DNA of 64,000 bases from Micavibrio sp. TMED2 (GTDB taxonomy: Bacteria; Pseudomonadota; Alphaproteobacteria; TMED2). The stretch lies in the NCBI GenBank assembly GCA_002168225.1, contig NHBH01000009.1, forward strand, positions 691,609-755,608, written 5' to 3'. Of the stretch, positions 7,020 to 15,448 are shown piece after piece. Within the stretch, counting starts at the first letter, position 1; each line of letters starts with the position of its first letter. A program made the position numbers and the translations under genes. The notes beneath the pieces were generated by a model that worked only from the letters and a program-made list of their open reading frames with translations, searched no databases and was not told the DNA's origin.

Positions 7020-9407
7020 TCAGGCTGATGCCATCTCGGCGGCTTTCTCATCATTCAGGATGCTGATCAGGCCGCGGATTTCATCCGGTATATCATCCCG
7101 CTTCGGCAGGACAGGCATGTCGTCATCAGGATAGTCAAGCGCAGCCGTGGCTGCGTCCTCAAGCGCATCGAGGGTCTCCTGAACCGCAATATCATCATCA
7201 ACCCAGGCGGCTTGAACAGCCCGCAGACCGTCAATGACATCGGCAGCCTCATCACCCCAGATCTTGGCGCACAGGCCCTCGAGATCATCAGCACCGGCTG
7301 TCCCCATGCTCGGCATACTCGGCATCTGGGCCACTGGCGCTGTATTCGGCTGGGCCGGCATATAGGCAACCGGCTGATCGCTTCTGCCGCCGCTTTCGCC
7401 AGCTTCATCACCGACATCAACCCCGCTGCCACCTTTCGCGGCATCCTCAAAGGAGTAGGCGACAGTACCGATCGCGGCACCGGCTGCGTTGAACAGTGAG
7501 CTGTCACTGTTCATGGCGGCCTGCATGGCCTGAACGGCAAGGCTGAGGTTCTCTTCGAGTGGTTGTGCCTCTTGGGCAGCACCGGCGGCGGTCCAGTTCG
7601 GATCGCGCAGACGCTCCAGCACCGGTTCCACATTGCCAGCGCCGGTCATGGCCGGATCAGGGAAGCGGATCGGAATGAAGCGGTTATAGCGCAGGCGCTT
7701 GGAAGATGGCGGGTTAGCGTAATACATCTTCACCCGCACCATCTTACCACCGAAGAAGGTGTGGCTCTCACCCGATGATTGCAGACGCAGATCGATGAAT
7801 TCCGACCGGCGACGCTCACGTACCGAGGCGTTGCGGATGTCGTTATAGTTGTTGAAGGTCGAGTTCGGGTCCATGGTGAAGCCGGACACCTCGGCCGCAA
7901 AGAACGTACCGGCGGTGGCATCGAACAGCTTGTTGGTGTGCTCCGGGTCCTCGAGCTTCATGAAGCTCTTGATGTTGCAGTTTGCGATGATCGACTCAGC
8001 CTCTTTCTCCGAGCGCTTCTTCATCGCGCTCACATCCTGAGCGGCAAATACCATGCTGAAGCCGAGGGAGCGGGCCTGTGCCGCCATGACCGCCATACCG
8101 GGCACGGTATAGTAGCCGACCTCATCTAGGATCGAGAGGAATGGAGAAGCGGAGTTGGTTGGCTTGGTCGAGATAACGTTGGACCAGTCACCTTCGAGTT
8201 TCGCACCGAGGGTGGCGGACATCATGCCCTTCAGCGAGGCCACGACGATTTTGCCGATATTGGCGAGTTCGTCCTCGGATTTTTCCAGCGCGGGCAGCAG
8301 GACCAGCAGGATGCGGCGGTTTACAACGATGTCATAAACATCAATATCGCCCAACTCGTGGTCAAAGATATGGCCATAAGTACCGGACAGCGAGGTCAGG
8401 ATACGGGTGAACTGCATTTGCAGGTAACCGTGCTGATCGTTCGCGGTCGCCGCCTGTGGGCGCCCGGCGCGGGCTTCGTTCCAGTCGAAGCCTGGCAAGC
8501 TGTCGAGATAGTTCTTCAGCTGTGAGCGGATTTTCGGGGGCAGGTCATAGGTGCCGTGCTTGTCGAGATAGAGGTCGACAATCTTCGGCAGGTTGAGGAA
8601 GTCGCCAAGCGCTTCAATGTTCAGCAGCAGTTTGCCGTCATCGCGCAGTTTACAGACCGCCATCATGATTGCGGTCAGCAGGGAAATCGCCCGGCCTTTC
8701 CACATGTCGCCTTCTTTACCGGGGTCATCCATCAGGGAGACCAGCATCTCGGTCAGCGATCCGGCGGAACCGCGGGCGAACGGGTTGAAGGTGTTACTCT
8801 CGCCACCGCCATCGGAGTTACCGGTCATGAAGTTCAGGATCAGAACGTCATCATCGCGACCGAAGCGGCGGGCGAGGGAGTAAATCTTGCCCCAGAGGCT
8901 GGTATCACCCTTACCATCGCAATACAGGAAGCCCGAACCCCAGCTCAGCGCGTTGGATGACATGGAGACCAGCGTTTCGGTTTTACCGGAACCGGTTGTC
9001 CCGAGGATCAGGAAGTGGGTCCGGGCATCACTGTTGGAGAACCAGAGCTCATCACCCCGATCCAGATCATTGCCAAAATACAGGATGCCATCGGCCTTCT
9101 GGGCCTTGCCGGTGCCCGGATTGACGTCGTGTGGATCAGGCAGACCGGTCTGGGCCGGCAGCTTGTACGGCAGCTCGGTCGGCAGCTTGAGCATGAAATA
9201 GAGATATCCGCCCCCAGCCAGCAGGGCGATATCGGCAAGGGCGGGGAAGGTGAAGGCGATACCGGTCAGGACGAACATGCCAAGTGCCGCGGTTTGCGGC
9301 ATCTTGATGGCATCGAAGAACATCTGGCCGAGCGTTCTGGTGTCACGCAGGAACGCAAGCGCACTGTATTCGTGGCGTCTGGAATCAACGTATGGGGTCT
9401 TTGCCAA
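7020..9407 (-). CDS. dotL: DotL/IcmO-type type IV coupling ATPase
   Basis: 795 aa from a TTG start at 9407, with AAGGGGA 7 nt upstream. Hydrophobic segments at about residues 38-75 anchor it in the inner membrane. The cytoplasmic ATPase has Walker A GTTGSGKT (136-143) and Walker B FLSILDEV (423-430), with GYY directly after as in IcmO/TrbC proteins, and an arginine-rich ATPase core with QAR and QDVSAMKK motifs. The family gathers substrates and feeds them to the T4SS channel. Beyond about residue 600 there is a long Ala/Pro/Asp-rich acidic tail. In Legionella DotL the corresponding C-terminus docks IcmS, IcmW and LvgA adaptors, so a similar role is inferred. It is the last gene of a minus-strand set with the DotM homologue and a small membrane protein, matching the known DotL-DotM partnership. 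Confidence 0.92.
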   Translation of the reverse strand: MAKTPYVDSRRHEYSALAFLRDTRTLGQMFFDAIKMPQTAALGMFVLTGIAFTFPALADIALLAGGGYLYFMLKLPTELPYKLPAQTGLPDPHDVNPGTGKAQKADGILYFGNDLDRGDELWFSNSDARTHFLILGTTGSGKTETLVSMSSNALSWGSGFLYCDGKGDTSLWGKIYSLARRFGRDDDVLILNFMTGNSDGGGESNTFNPFARGSAGSLTEMLVSLMDDPGKEGDMWKGRAISLLTAIMMAVCKLRDDGKLLLNIEALGDFLNLPKIVDLYLDKHGTYDLPPKIRSQLKNYLDSLPGFDWNEARAGRPQAATANDQHGYLQMQFTRILTSLSGTYGHIFDHELGDIDVYDIVVNRRILLVLLPALEKSEDELANIGKIVVASLKGMMSATLGAKLEGDWSNVISTKPTNSASPFLSILDEVGYYTVPGMAVMAAQARSLGFSMVFAAQDVSAMKKRSEKEAESIIANCNIKSFMKLEDPEHTNKLFDATAGTFFAAEVSGFTMDPNSTFNNYNDIRNASVRERRRSEFIDLRLQSSGESHTFFGGKMVRVKMYYANPPSSKRLRYNRFIPIRFPDPAMTGAGNVEPVLERLRDPNWTAAGAAQEAQPLEENLSLAVQAMQAAMNSDSSLFNAAGAAIGTVAYSFEDAAKGGSGVDVGDEAGESGGRSDQPVAYMPAQPNTAPVAQMPSMPSMGTAGADDLEGLCAKIWGDEAADVIDGLRAVQAAWVDDDIAVQETLDALEDAATAALDYPDDDMPVLPKRDDIPDEIRGLISILNDEKAAEMASA

Positions 9408-9478
9408 GCGTCTGTCCCCTTGCTGGTACGATGCTTAAAATGCTCAAAAAGCGCTCAAAAGCTGAGCCCAGTGTAACG

Positions 9479-9509
9479 CGCATCAGGGCTTTACCCAAGC
9501 CCTGATGCG
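9479..9509. other. 13-bp perfect hairpin upstream of dotL
   Basis: Arms cgcatcagggctt (9479-9491) and aagccctgatgcg (9497-9509) with a 5-nt loop start 9 nt after the stop of the preceding gene and end about 70 nt before the dotL start. No T-run follows on the minus strand. It resembles an intercistronic stability or attenuation element more than a full terminator. Confidence 0.55.
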
Positions 9510-9518
9510 TATCTGTTA

Positions 9519-10208
9519 TCAATTATCCAGATTGAAAAGCGGGTTCTGTGCGCCATCGCTTCCCGCTGGTGGGGAACGATCATCAAGCCCGAAGGCGCTC
9601 AGCCCACCCGGTTGTTTCGGTAGTTGCACGCCACCTGGATTGGGTGCGGCGATGCCGCTGGTGCTCGGGGTTGCCGCAATGGCGCCCGGCCCCGGTGCTG
9701 ACGGCAATGCGCCATAGCCACCGCTGACCGGTGGCGCTGCTGCGGCCTGACCGGTGCCGCCACCGAAGCTGGTGGAGGGCAGGGACGAACCGCCAAGCGC
9801 ACCATAGCTTGCGCCCGGTGAACTGATGGCATCGCCGGCAATCAGATCCTCGGGGTTGGTAATGGCGAAATAGACTTCCATGGAGGCAATGACGCCGAGC
9901 AGCATGAAAACCGAGGTCCAGCGGGCATACCACCAGGCATCTTTCGGTTTGTAGCCGCCAAGGATCATGGCCGTGCGTGACAGCGCATCGGTTGCCGCCG
10001 CTTCATCCTCATAGATAGCAACGGCGTCGGTTGGCTTTGCCCCATCCAGCCCAACATAGATGCCCCAGCCATCCTCGACCTTGTTCATGGTCATTTCGAT
10101 GTCTGAATCAGCCGGAAAACTCCGTAAGGCCGGGGTCTTGGAATCCGGAAACCACAAGGAAACACGCCCATCCTTGCCGATTACTTCTGGTTTATCGCGT
10201 TTTGCCAC
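9519..10208 (-). CDS. Bitopic Gly/Pro-rich protein between dotM and dotL
   Basis: 229 aa from GTG 10208 (VAKRDKPEVIG), chosen because AAGAAGG lies about 10 nt upstream. Residues 1-90 form a mixed, probably folded cytosolic domain (SLWFPDSKTPALRSFP, DGWGIYVGLDG). One membrane segment follows at about 98-118 (WTSVFMLLGVIASMEVYFAI), then a 110-residue Gly/Ser/Ala/Pro-rich tail without charge clusters. The layout, small globular head, one helix and flexible tail, suits a scaffold or connector. Its place between the DotM and DotL homologues suggests it belongs to the coupling complex, but no family is recognised. Confidence 0.7.
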   Translation of the reverse strand: MAKRDKPEVIGKDGRVSLWFPDSKTPALRSFPADSDIEMTMNKVEDGWGIYVGLDGAKPTDAVAIYEDEAAATDALSRTAMILGGYKPKDAWWYARWTSVFMLLGVIASMEVYFAITNPEDLIAGDAISSPGASYGALGGSSLPSTSFGGGTGQAAAAPPVSGGYGALPSAPGPGAIAATPSTSGIAAPNPGGVQLPKQPGGLSAFGLDDRSPPAGSDGAQNPLFNLDN

Positions 10209-10364
10209 CGCGCTTACCCTTCTTAACAAATGTCACAGAGGCAACAGGGAACGGCGCACCGATTGAAAACGGCCCCTGCACATCCGGTTCAGTCAGAACT
10301 CATGATCTGACGATGGTGCAGGGTGGGCCCCCATATGAAAAATACCCCCAACTAGTCACAGAAC

Positions 10365-10393
10365 AGTGTAACCGATACTTAGCTATTGCCCAA
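10365..10393 (-). promoter_or_regulatory. Weak promoter candidate
   Basis: On the minus strand TTGGGC (10388-10393) and TACACT (10365-10370) are separated by exactly 17 nt, in the 274-nt gap between the dotM homologue and the gene starting at 10208. Both hexamers are poor matches, so this is only a candidate. Confidence 0.25.
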
Positions 10394-10482
10394 GCAAGTC
10401 ATGGTGTTTTCAGCAAAAACAAAACCGTGAACATGGCCTTGGGGGCACTGGTCCGAAAGTATGAGGCGTGAATAGGGTTGGC

Positions 10483-11601
10483 CTAGCCGGCCAGATATTC
10501 CTCGAGCCCGAAGACGGCCTCGTCCACATCCGGCTCAGGCATCGGGCGACGGGTAACAACCTCGGCCCGCCAATGGGCAATGGCACCCGAAGCCTCGATC
10601 AGGCAGGTCGGGCGACCAACCGAATTCAGCACGTACCACATTGCCCGGTCATCAAGCTTCAGCCAGAGGAAGTCTGCCGAAGCCAGCACTCCGCCATTGA
10701 TCCGGGCCCAGTCGAGCAATGCTGCCATGGCGGTTTCGACCCAGCCATGCTGGCGGGCAACCTTGTTCGGCTCGGCCATCAGCTTCGGGTCTTTCAGGGT
10801 TTTCATGACCAGCTTGGTCAGGGTCGCATCCCGTTTCAGCGCCCGGTCGCCGGAGCCATGGGCAGATGCGCCGCGCGCCAGACGGGTGAACAGTTCCTCA
10901 CATTCCTTGCCCTTCTTGTTACCGCGCAGCACGAACCCGGCGACGATTGCCTGCAGATAGGGCGGCAATTCCGACACCTCGGTCCATGGGCGGCGCAGCT
11001 GTCGGGTAAGGGCGGCACGGGCCGCCTCGCGGTCCGGCGCGCCATCCTCGATATCGACGCCGTGACGTTCGGCCCATTCGCGCGGGTCGAGAGCCTCAAG
11101 CCACTGGCCTTCCTTGTCATTCAGCGGGTCGTTTTTGACGATTGGCGTAATCGAGGGCCATCTGCGGGCCTGATACTTGATCAGGGTGCTCAGGTTGTGT
11201 TTCTTGCGCAGGACCGATTTCGGATATTTGAAGATAAAGTAGATGCCGGTTCCACAAAGGGCCAGCATGATCGGCAGTTTGATAAACCCGCCGACATAGG
11301 ATGAGATCGCGACTACATCAGCCCATTTGTAACTCTTGATCGGCGTCTGCAGCATGTTCTGCCGGTAGTCGAGCAACATCTCGCTCTTCTGTGCCATGGC
11401 TGGCGATATCAAGCCGCCAAGCCAGTAGAATTGGCCGGTAAGCCACAGCTCGATCCCCCGCAGCTGCAGGATGACAAAATGGATGCCTTCCTTGTTCGCG
11501 GTATAGATCACGTAAATGATGATCCCGATGAAGATCATGCCCAGTGCAATGCCGAAAGTCGGATCCTGCTGATTGCCGCTATTGCCGCCGCCTTGACTCA
11601 T
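10483..11601 (-). CDS. dotM: DotM/IcmP-type T4SS coupling-complex protein
   Basis: 372 aa, with AAGGTGA 5 nt before the ATG. Hydrophobic segments lie at about residues 17-35 and 98-125, the second ending in the FKYP motif. The cytoplasmic C-terminal domain carries the family block HGWVETAMAALLDWAR, GVL, F-WLKLDDRAMWYVLNSVGR, then EASGAIAHWRAE (about residues 285-345). This is diagnostic of DotM/IcmP (Legionella) and TrbA (IncI). DotM partners DotL in the type IV coupling complex and helps recruit substrates. It is the upstream member of the dotM, 9519-10208, dotL series, with a 77-nt gap from the small acidic gene before it. Confidence 0.9.
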   Translation of the reverse strand: MSQGGGNSGNQQDPTFGIALGMIFIGIIIYVIYTANKEGIHFVILQLRGIELWLTGQFYWLGGLISPAMAQKSEMLLDYRQNMLQTPIKSYKWADVVAISSYVGGFIKLPIMLALCGTGIYFIFKYPKSVLRKKHNLSTLIKYQARRWPSITPIVKNDPLNDKEGQWLEALDPREWAERHGVDIEDGAPDREAARAALTRQLRRPWTEVSELPPYLQAIVAGFVLRGNKKGKECEELFTRLARGASAHGSGDRALKRDATLTKLVMKTLKDPKLMAEPNKVARQHGWVETAMAALLDWARINGGVLASADFLWLKLDDRAMWYVLNSVGRPTCLIEASGAIAHWRAEVVTRRPMPEPDVDEAVFGLEEYLAG

Positions 11602-11678
11602 CTGTTCACCTTAGAAAACCCAGTCTTCATTTTTTCGCGCTACCGGGCTGGCCAGAAGCCAACATGGTTGCTATGACA

Positions 11679-12089
11679 TCAACCCGCGCCAGCCGAGCCT
11701 GCCGATCTGATCTGTGTGATCTGCCGGGACCAGCGTGACAGCAGGGCATCTGTTACAATAGCGTCATTTCGCAATACGGAAAATGCCGATTCTGTCATAC
11801 AGGCGAGCACGACCGTTGCGGGCAAGTCGGGCATATCGGCAACGCGTACACCCATCAAAGCATCGGGATCATAGCTGATCGGTGCTTCCACGGGATTTCC
11901 TGATATTGTTTCCCATACGGAGCAGGCATCTAGCATGAAAGCAGGCAGCAGACCGTCGAGCGCGGCGGCCTCATCCGGGGTCAAGTTTTCACCCGCCAGC
12001 AAGATTGGCGTTGCCAAAGACGATAGTACATTGGCAAAAACACGTGAGAGCTTGTCTGCTTGATCTGAATTTGGGCCGAAGTCCTGCAT
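11679..12089 (-). CDS. Small acidic protein upstream of dotM
   Basis: 136 aa, acidic, with no signal peptide or membrane segment. Helical, Leu/Ala-rich stretches (VFANVLSSLATPILLAG, LTPDEAAALDGLLPAFML) alternate with Asp/Glu/Pro loops. No clear ribosome site precedes ATG 12089. It is transcribed toward dotM and diverges from the gene at 12117 with only 27 nt between starts. Size and acidity resemble the IcmS/IcmW adaptor class that works with DotL-DotM, but I see no shared motif, so this is inference. The product is otherwise unrecognised. Confidence 0.6.
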   Translation of the reverse strand: MQDFGPNSDQADKLSRVFANVLSSLATPILLAGENLTPDEAAALDGLLPAFMLDACSVWETISGNPVEAPISYDPDALMGVRVADMPDLPATVVLACMTESAFSVLRNDAIVTDALLSRWSRQITQIRSAGSAGAG

Positions 12090-12116
12090 AGTATTTTATT
12101 TTGAGGTGCCTCGCGG

Positions 12117-12704
12117 ATGTCCCGCACTGCCACTAACCAGCCAGTTGTTGAAGAGTCGATGTTTCTGCGTTGGCTTGCAAACCATGCCGGAAACGGACTG
12201 GTAAAGATTGGTCGTGCCGGTGATACCCTTGCGTTGAAAGTGAATATGGTCGTCGCCCGTCGTTTTGCGATCGGTGATATCGATAGTGCGCCATTCCTCG
12301 GAATCCAACAACCAGAGCTTGTTGCATTCAATGAAATTGAATGGACCCATATAGAATTATGCCCAAATATCACACCTGCGACCCTGACCCTGTCCTCGGA
12401 AGGTCTCAGTGAGGTGGATCGCCCGAGCGATGACCAGTTGCCTGTCAGGATCATCATTCCGGCCAAAACCAAATCAATCAAGCAATTCGGTCTGATCAAT
12501 AAAGAGTTTCTCGATCTGCGTCGCATCGTCGTCAATGACGAGGGCCGGGTTGACCGGGTTGCCCGTCTTGCGGTCAAGCGCCTGCCGCTCAAGATCGTAC
12601 GTGCACCGACTCAGGGAGCCGGTGGCAGGCAACCGGGTGAGGCCAGCGGCAAACAGCGGGCAAAACGGCCCATGGGCAAGAAACGCAGCCGATCCGGAGC
12701 CTAG
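12117..12704 (+). CDS. Unrecognised soluble protein at edge of T4SS cluster
   Basis: 195 aa, ATG 12117 with GAGGTG about 9 nt upstream. The first 140 residues look like a compact mixed alpha/beta domain (SMFLRWLANHAGNGLVKIGR, PFLGIQQPELVAFNEIEWTH, LPVRIIIPAKTKSI). The last 40 are a disordered, strongly basic tail rich in Lys, Arg, Gly and Gln that could bind nucleic acid or an acidic partner such as its divergent neighbour. No signal peptide or membrane segment. It may share a control region with the 136-aa gene. Not recognised. Confidence 0.65.
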   Translation: MSRTATNQPVVEESMFLRWLANHAGNGLVKIGRAGDTLALKVNMVVARRFAIGDIDSAPFLGIQQPELVAFNEIEWTHIELCPNITPATLTLSSEGLSEVDRPSDDQLPVRIIIPAKTKSIKQFGLINKEFLDLRRIVVNDEGRVDRVARLAVKRLPLKIVRAPTQGAGGRQPGEASGKQRAKRPMGKKRSRSGA

Positions 12705-12869
12705 GATAAATGCGGCTGTCGCCTGTTAAATCCTTCCAGCTACTTGACATTGATTAATATTTAGGCGGAATTCCTCTGGTTAAAGTCGTTGGCGTAAAAG
12801 GTATCCAACGAGCGAGCAGAGAGATTTTCGGGCCTGAACACAGGTCATTCCGCTGAAATACCGGGCTTT

Positions 12870-15446
12870 ATGAGCAGTCAGGCCAATTTACCATTATTCG
12901 TGCCCGGTGCTGATCGCAGCGTACCGGGATACGATGAAGCATTCGGTGCCGATGGTCGCCCACGGCCGCACTGGGTCAGCTTTATGGCCCAGTACCAGAT
13001 GCTTGGTGCCAACGGGCTGCAGGAGCGGGTTGAGCGTGCGCGACAACTCTCTGCCGATACCGGCATTTCACTGGGCTATCATTCCGGCAGCCGGGATGAC
13101 GAGGAATGGCTGTTCGACGTAATGCCGCTGATCCTCACCGGTGAGGAATGGCGCTATATCGAGGCTGGGATCATCCAGCGGGCACAGGTGCTCGACCGGT
13201 TGCTGGCCGATCTCTACGGGCCGCAGGAAACCCTGCGCAAGGGCCTGTTTCCGCCCTATCTGGTCTATGGCAATCCGAACTATCTGCGACCATTGCGCCG
13301 CGATGCAACGGATATGGCCGAATACGACCCTGAGCGCCGTCACCTGCAGGTTTATGCGACCGATCTCGTGCGCCGCCCGGATGGTCACTGGACCATCGTT
13401 GCGGACCGGACGCAGGTGCCGACCGGTGCCGGTTTTGCGCTGGCCAACCGCCGGACGCTGGCGCGCGCCATGCCGGAGGTGTTCACCAACCAGCAGATTC
13501 GCAGCTGTCACCAGTTCTTCAAGACCTGGTCCGATGGGCTGAAGGCCATGGCAACCGGTGCGCAGGGCAGCAACCCGCGTGTTGCGCTGCTGACGCCGGG
13601 GCCATTTGCACCGGGCTATTACGAGCATGTCTACCTCGCCCGCGAAATGGATATCGCCCTCGTCGAGGGAGCCGACCTGACCGTGCGTGGCGACAAGCTG
13701 TTGCTGAAAGAACTTGGCGGGCTGCAGCCGATTGATGTGCTGTTGCGCCGTCTGGATGGCGATTTCTGTGATCCGCTCGACCTGCGCCCCGGCAGTCTGC
13801 TCGGGGTCAGCGGCCTTGCCCATCTGCAGCGGGAAGGGCGATTGCAGATCGCCAATTCCATCGGCAGCGGTGCGATTGAGACGCCAGCCCTGTTCCCGTT
13901 CCTGCCCCGCCTGTGTCAGGAGCTGCTTGGCGAAACCCAACTGGCGGTCAGTGCCGAGACATGGTGGTGCGGCCAGCCGGAGATTCTCCGCCGGGTGCTG
14001 GATCGCCTCGACGACTATATCATTCTGCCGGCCTTCTATGGTGGTGACGGCTATCCGAACGATCCGACCGCGCTCAGCCCATCGGCCCGGGCCGAACTGA
14101 TCGACGACATGCGGCGCGAGCCGGAGAAATATGTGGCGCAGGAGCGGTTGGTGCCCAGCCAGGCACCGATGATTTCCGGCCAGATCATGCAGTCGAACCC
14201 GGTGGTGCTGCGGGTATTCACGGTTGCCGGGCCAAATGGCTATGAAGTGCTACCAGGCGGTTTTGCCCGCCTGCCGGTCAGTGGCAGTCCATTCAGCGGT
14301 ATTCTCGCCGATGGCTCGATCACCAAGGATGTCTGGGTGCTGAATGACGAGGCAGCGCCCTCGGTCCAATACCCATTGCCGATCAGTACCAAGAAGATTG
14401 ATCTGGTCCGCTCGACTGGCGGCTTGCAGAGCCGGGTTGCCGACAACCTGTTCTGGCTCGGTCGCCATATGGCCCGGATCGAGGTGTCGGTGCGCCTGTT
14501 ACGGGCGGTATTCTATCGCCTTTACAACGCCACCGAGGGATCGGGCGAGTACCGTGAGATCAACTGCCTGACTGGATTCTTCCGGTCCCATGGTCTGGTT
14601 GACTGGGAAGAGGATATTACGCCGGAAATCCCGGCCACCATCCCGGAAACCCTGTTGAAGGCAACCGCCAGCGATGGCCCGCTGGCCAATGATTTTACTC
14701 AGACCCGTCGCCTGATGATGGGGCTGCGCGATCGCTGCTCCAGCGATATGTGGGAGATACTGAGCGAGTTTACCGGTCCGCTGGCTGACCGTCTGCAACA
14801 TGCGGCGGGCGATATCGATCTCAGCCTGCATGTCTTTGACGAGGTGCTGCAGCGTTGCGCCAGCTTTGCCGGCATCGTCGCGGAGGGCATGGTTCGTGGT
14901 ACCGGCTGGAGCTTCCTCGGCTTTGGCAGACGGCTGGAAACCGCATTCTTCGGCCTGCGGCTGGCATCAAGTTGCTGTGGCGCGGTCAATGATCCGGGGC
15001 AGATGCAGCTGCGGCTGGCATTGGAGCTTGGTGATACCCTGATCACCTATCGCAACCGCTATCTGAGCCAGTTGCACCCGCGTCCGGTTCTGGATCTGCT
15101 CCTGACCGATGAGACCAACCCGAAATCGGTAGTATTCCAGATCAATGCCATGATGAAGCAGGCTGAGGGCTTCCCCTATCGCCGCCACATCAATGCCCAT
15201 GAAGAACTGCGTGACGTAGCCGATAGTCTCGGTACCATGATTGACCTGTTCAAGGCTCCCGAGGAATTGTCCGCCGATGCCGAGAATGCCGCCAGCCTTG
15301 AACTGGATCGTCTGGTATTTGAGGCCGAGAGCATCCTCAATAATCTGTCGGGCCAGATTTATCGCGGCTATTTCCTGCACAGCGAGGATGAGCACGTGTT
15401 GCGCGCCGACTGGCGTCCATCCCGGACAAGGGAGGGGCAGGAATAA
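12870..15446 (+). CDS. Circularly permuted ATP-grasp / alpha-E fusion protein
   Basis: 858 aa. Residues 1 to about 505 form a circularly permuted ATP-grasp domain (related to DUF404/DUF407), with PHWVSFMAQYQML, a PLILTGEEWRYIEAGIIQRA segment like the usual VIPxxEWxxxExGLxQR block, and RPDGHWTIVADRTQVPTGAG. From about residue 517 an alpha-E (DUF403) all-helical domain begins with DNLFWLGRHMARIE. ATP-grasp enzymes of this group are predicted to form amide bonds by carboxylate activation. The product is not known. It is followed 2 nt later by a transglutaminase gene, then by separate ATP-grasp and alpha-E genes, so this fusion is the paralogue of a split pair in the same operon. Cytosolic, no signal peptide. 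Confidence 0.88.
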   Translation: MSSQANLPLFVPGADRSVPGYDEAFGADGRPRPHWVSFMAQYQMLGANGLQERVERARQLSADTGISLGYHSGSRDDEEWLFDVMPLILTGEEWRYIEAGIIQRAQVLDRLLADLYGPQETLRKGLFPPYLVYGNPNYLRPLRRDATDMAEYDPERRHLQVYATDLVRRPDGHWTIVADRTQVPTGAGFALANRRTLARAMPEVFTNQQIRSCHQFFKTWSDGLKAMATGAQGSNPRVALLTPGPFAPGYYEHVYLAREMDIALVEGADLTVRGDKLLLKELGGLQPIDVLLRRLDGDFCDPLDLRPGSLLGVSGLAHLQREGRLQIANSIGSGAIETPALFPFLPRLCQELLGETQLAVSAETWWCGQPEILRRVLDRLDDYIILPAFYGGDGYPNDPTALSPSARAELIDDMRREPEKYVAQERLVPSQAPMISGQIMQSNPVVLRVFTVAGPNGYEVLPGGFARLPVSGSPFSGILADGSITKDVWVLNDEAAPSVQYPLPISTKKIDLVRSTGGLQSRVADNLFWLGRHMARIEVSVRLLRAVFYRLYNATEGSGEYREINCLTGFFRSHGLVDWEEDITPEIPATIPETLLKATASDGPLANDFTQTRRLMMGLRDRCSSDMWEILSEFTGPLADRLQHAAGDIDLSLHVFDEVLQRCASFAGIVAEGMVRGTGWSFLGFGRRLETAFFGLRLASSCCGAVNDPGQMQLRLALELGDTLITYRNRYLSQLHPRPVLDLLLTDETNPKSVVFQINAMMKQAEGFPYRRHINAHEELRDVADSLGTMIDLFKAPEELSADAENAASLELDRLVFEAESILNNLSGQIYRGYFLHSEDEHVLRADWRPSRTREGQE

Positions 15447-15448
15447 CC

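Noticed and set aside
9479..9509. Hairpin read as a terminator between 9519-10208 and dotL
   Set aside because: No T-run on the minus strand and the genes look functionally linked; called an intercistronic hairpin instead.
10468..11304. 278-codon plus-strand frame opposite the dotM homologue
   Set aside because: dotM carries conserved family motifs throughout; this frame has none and no ribosome site.
12745..12750. TTGACA hexamer upstream of the ATP-grasp operon
   Set aside because: A good -35 match, but nothing like a -10 element stands 16-18 nt downstream, so no promoter was called.
13068..13940. 290-codon minus-strand frame in the ATP-grasp fusion gene
   Set aside because: Shadow of a conserved coding region, no domain and no promoter context.
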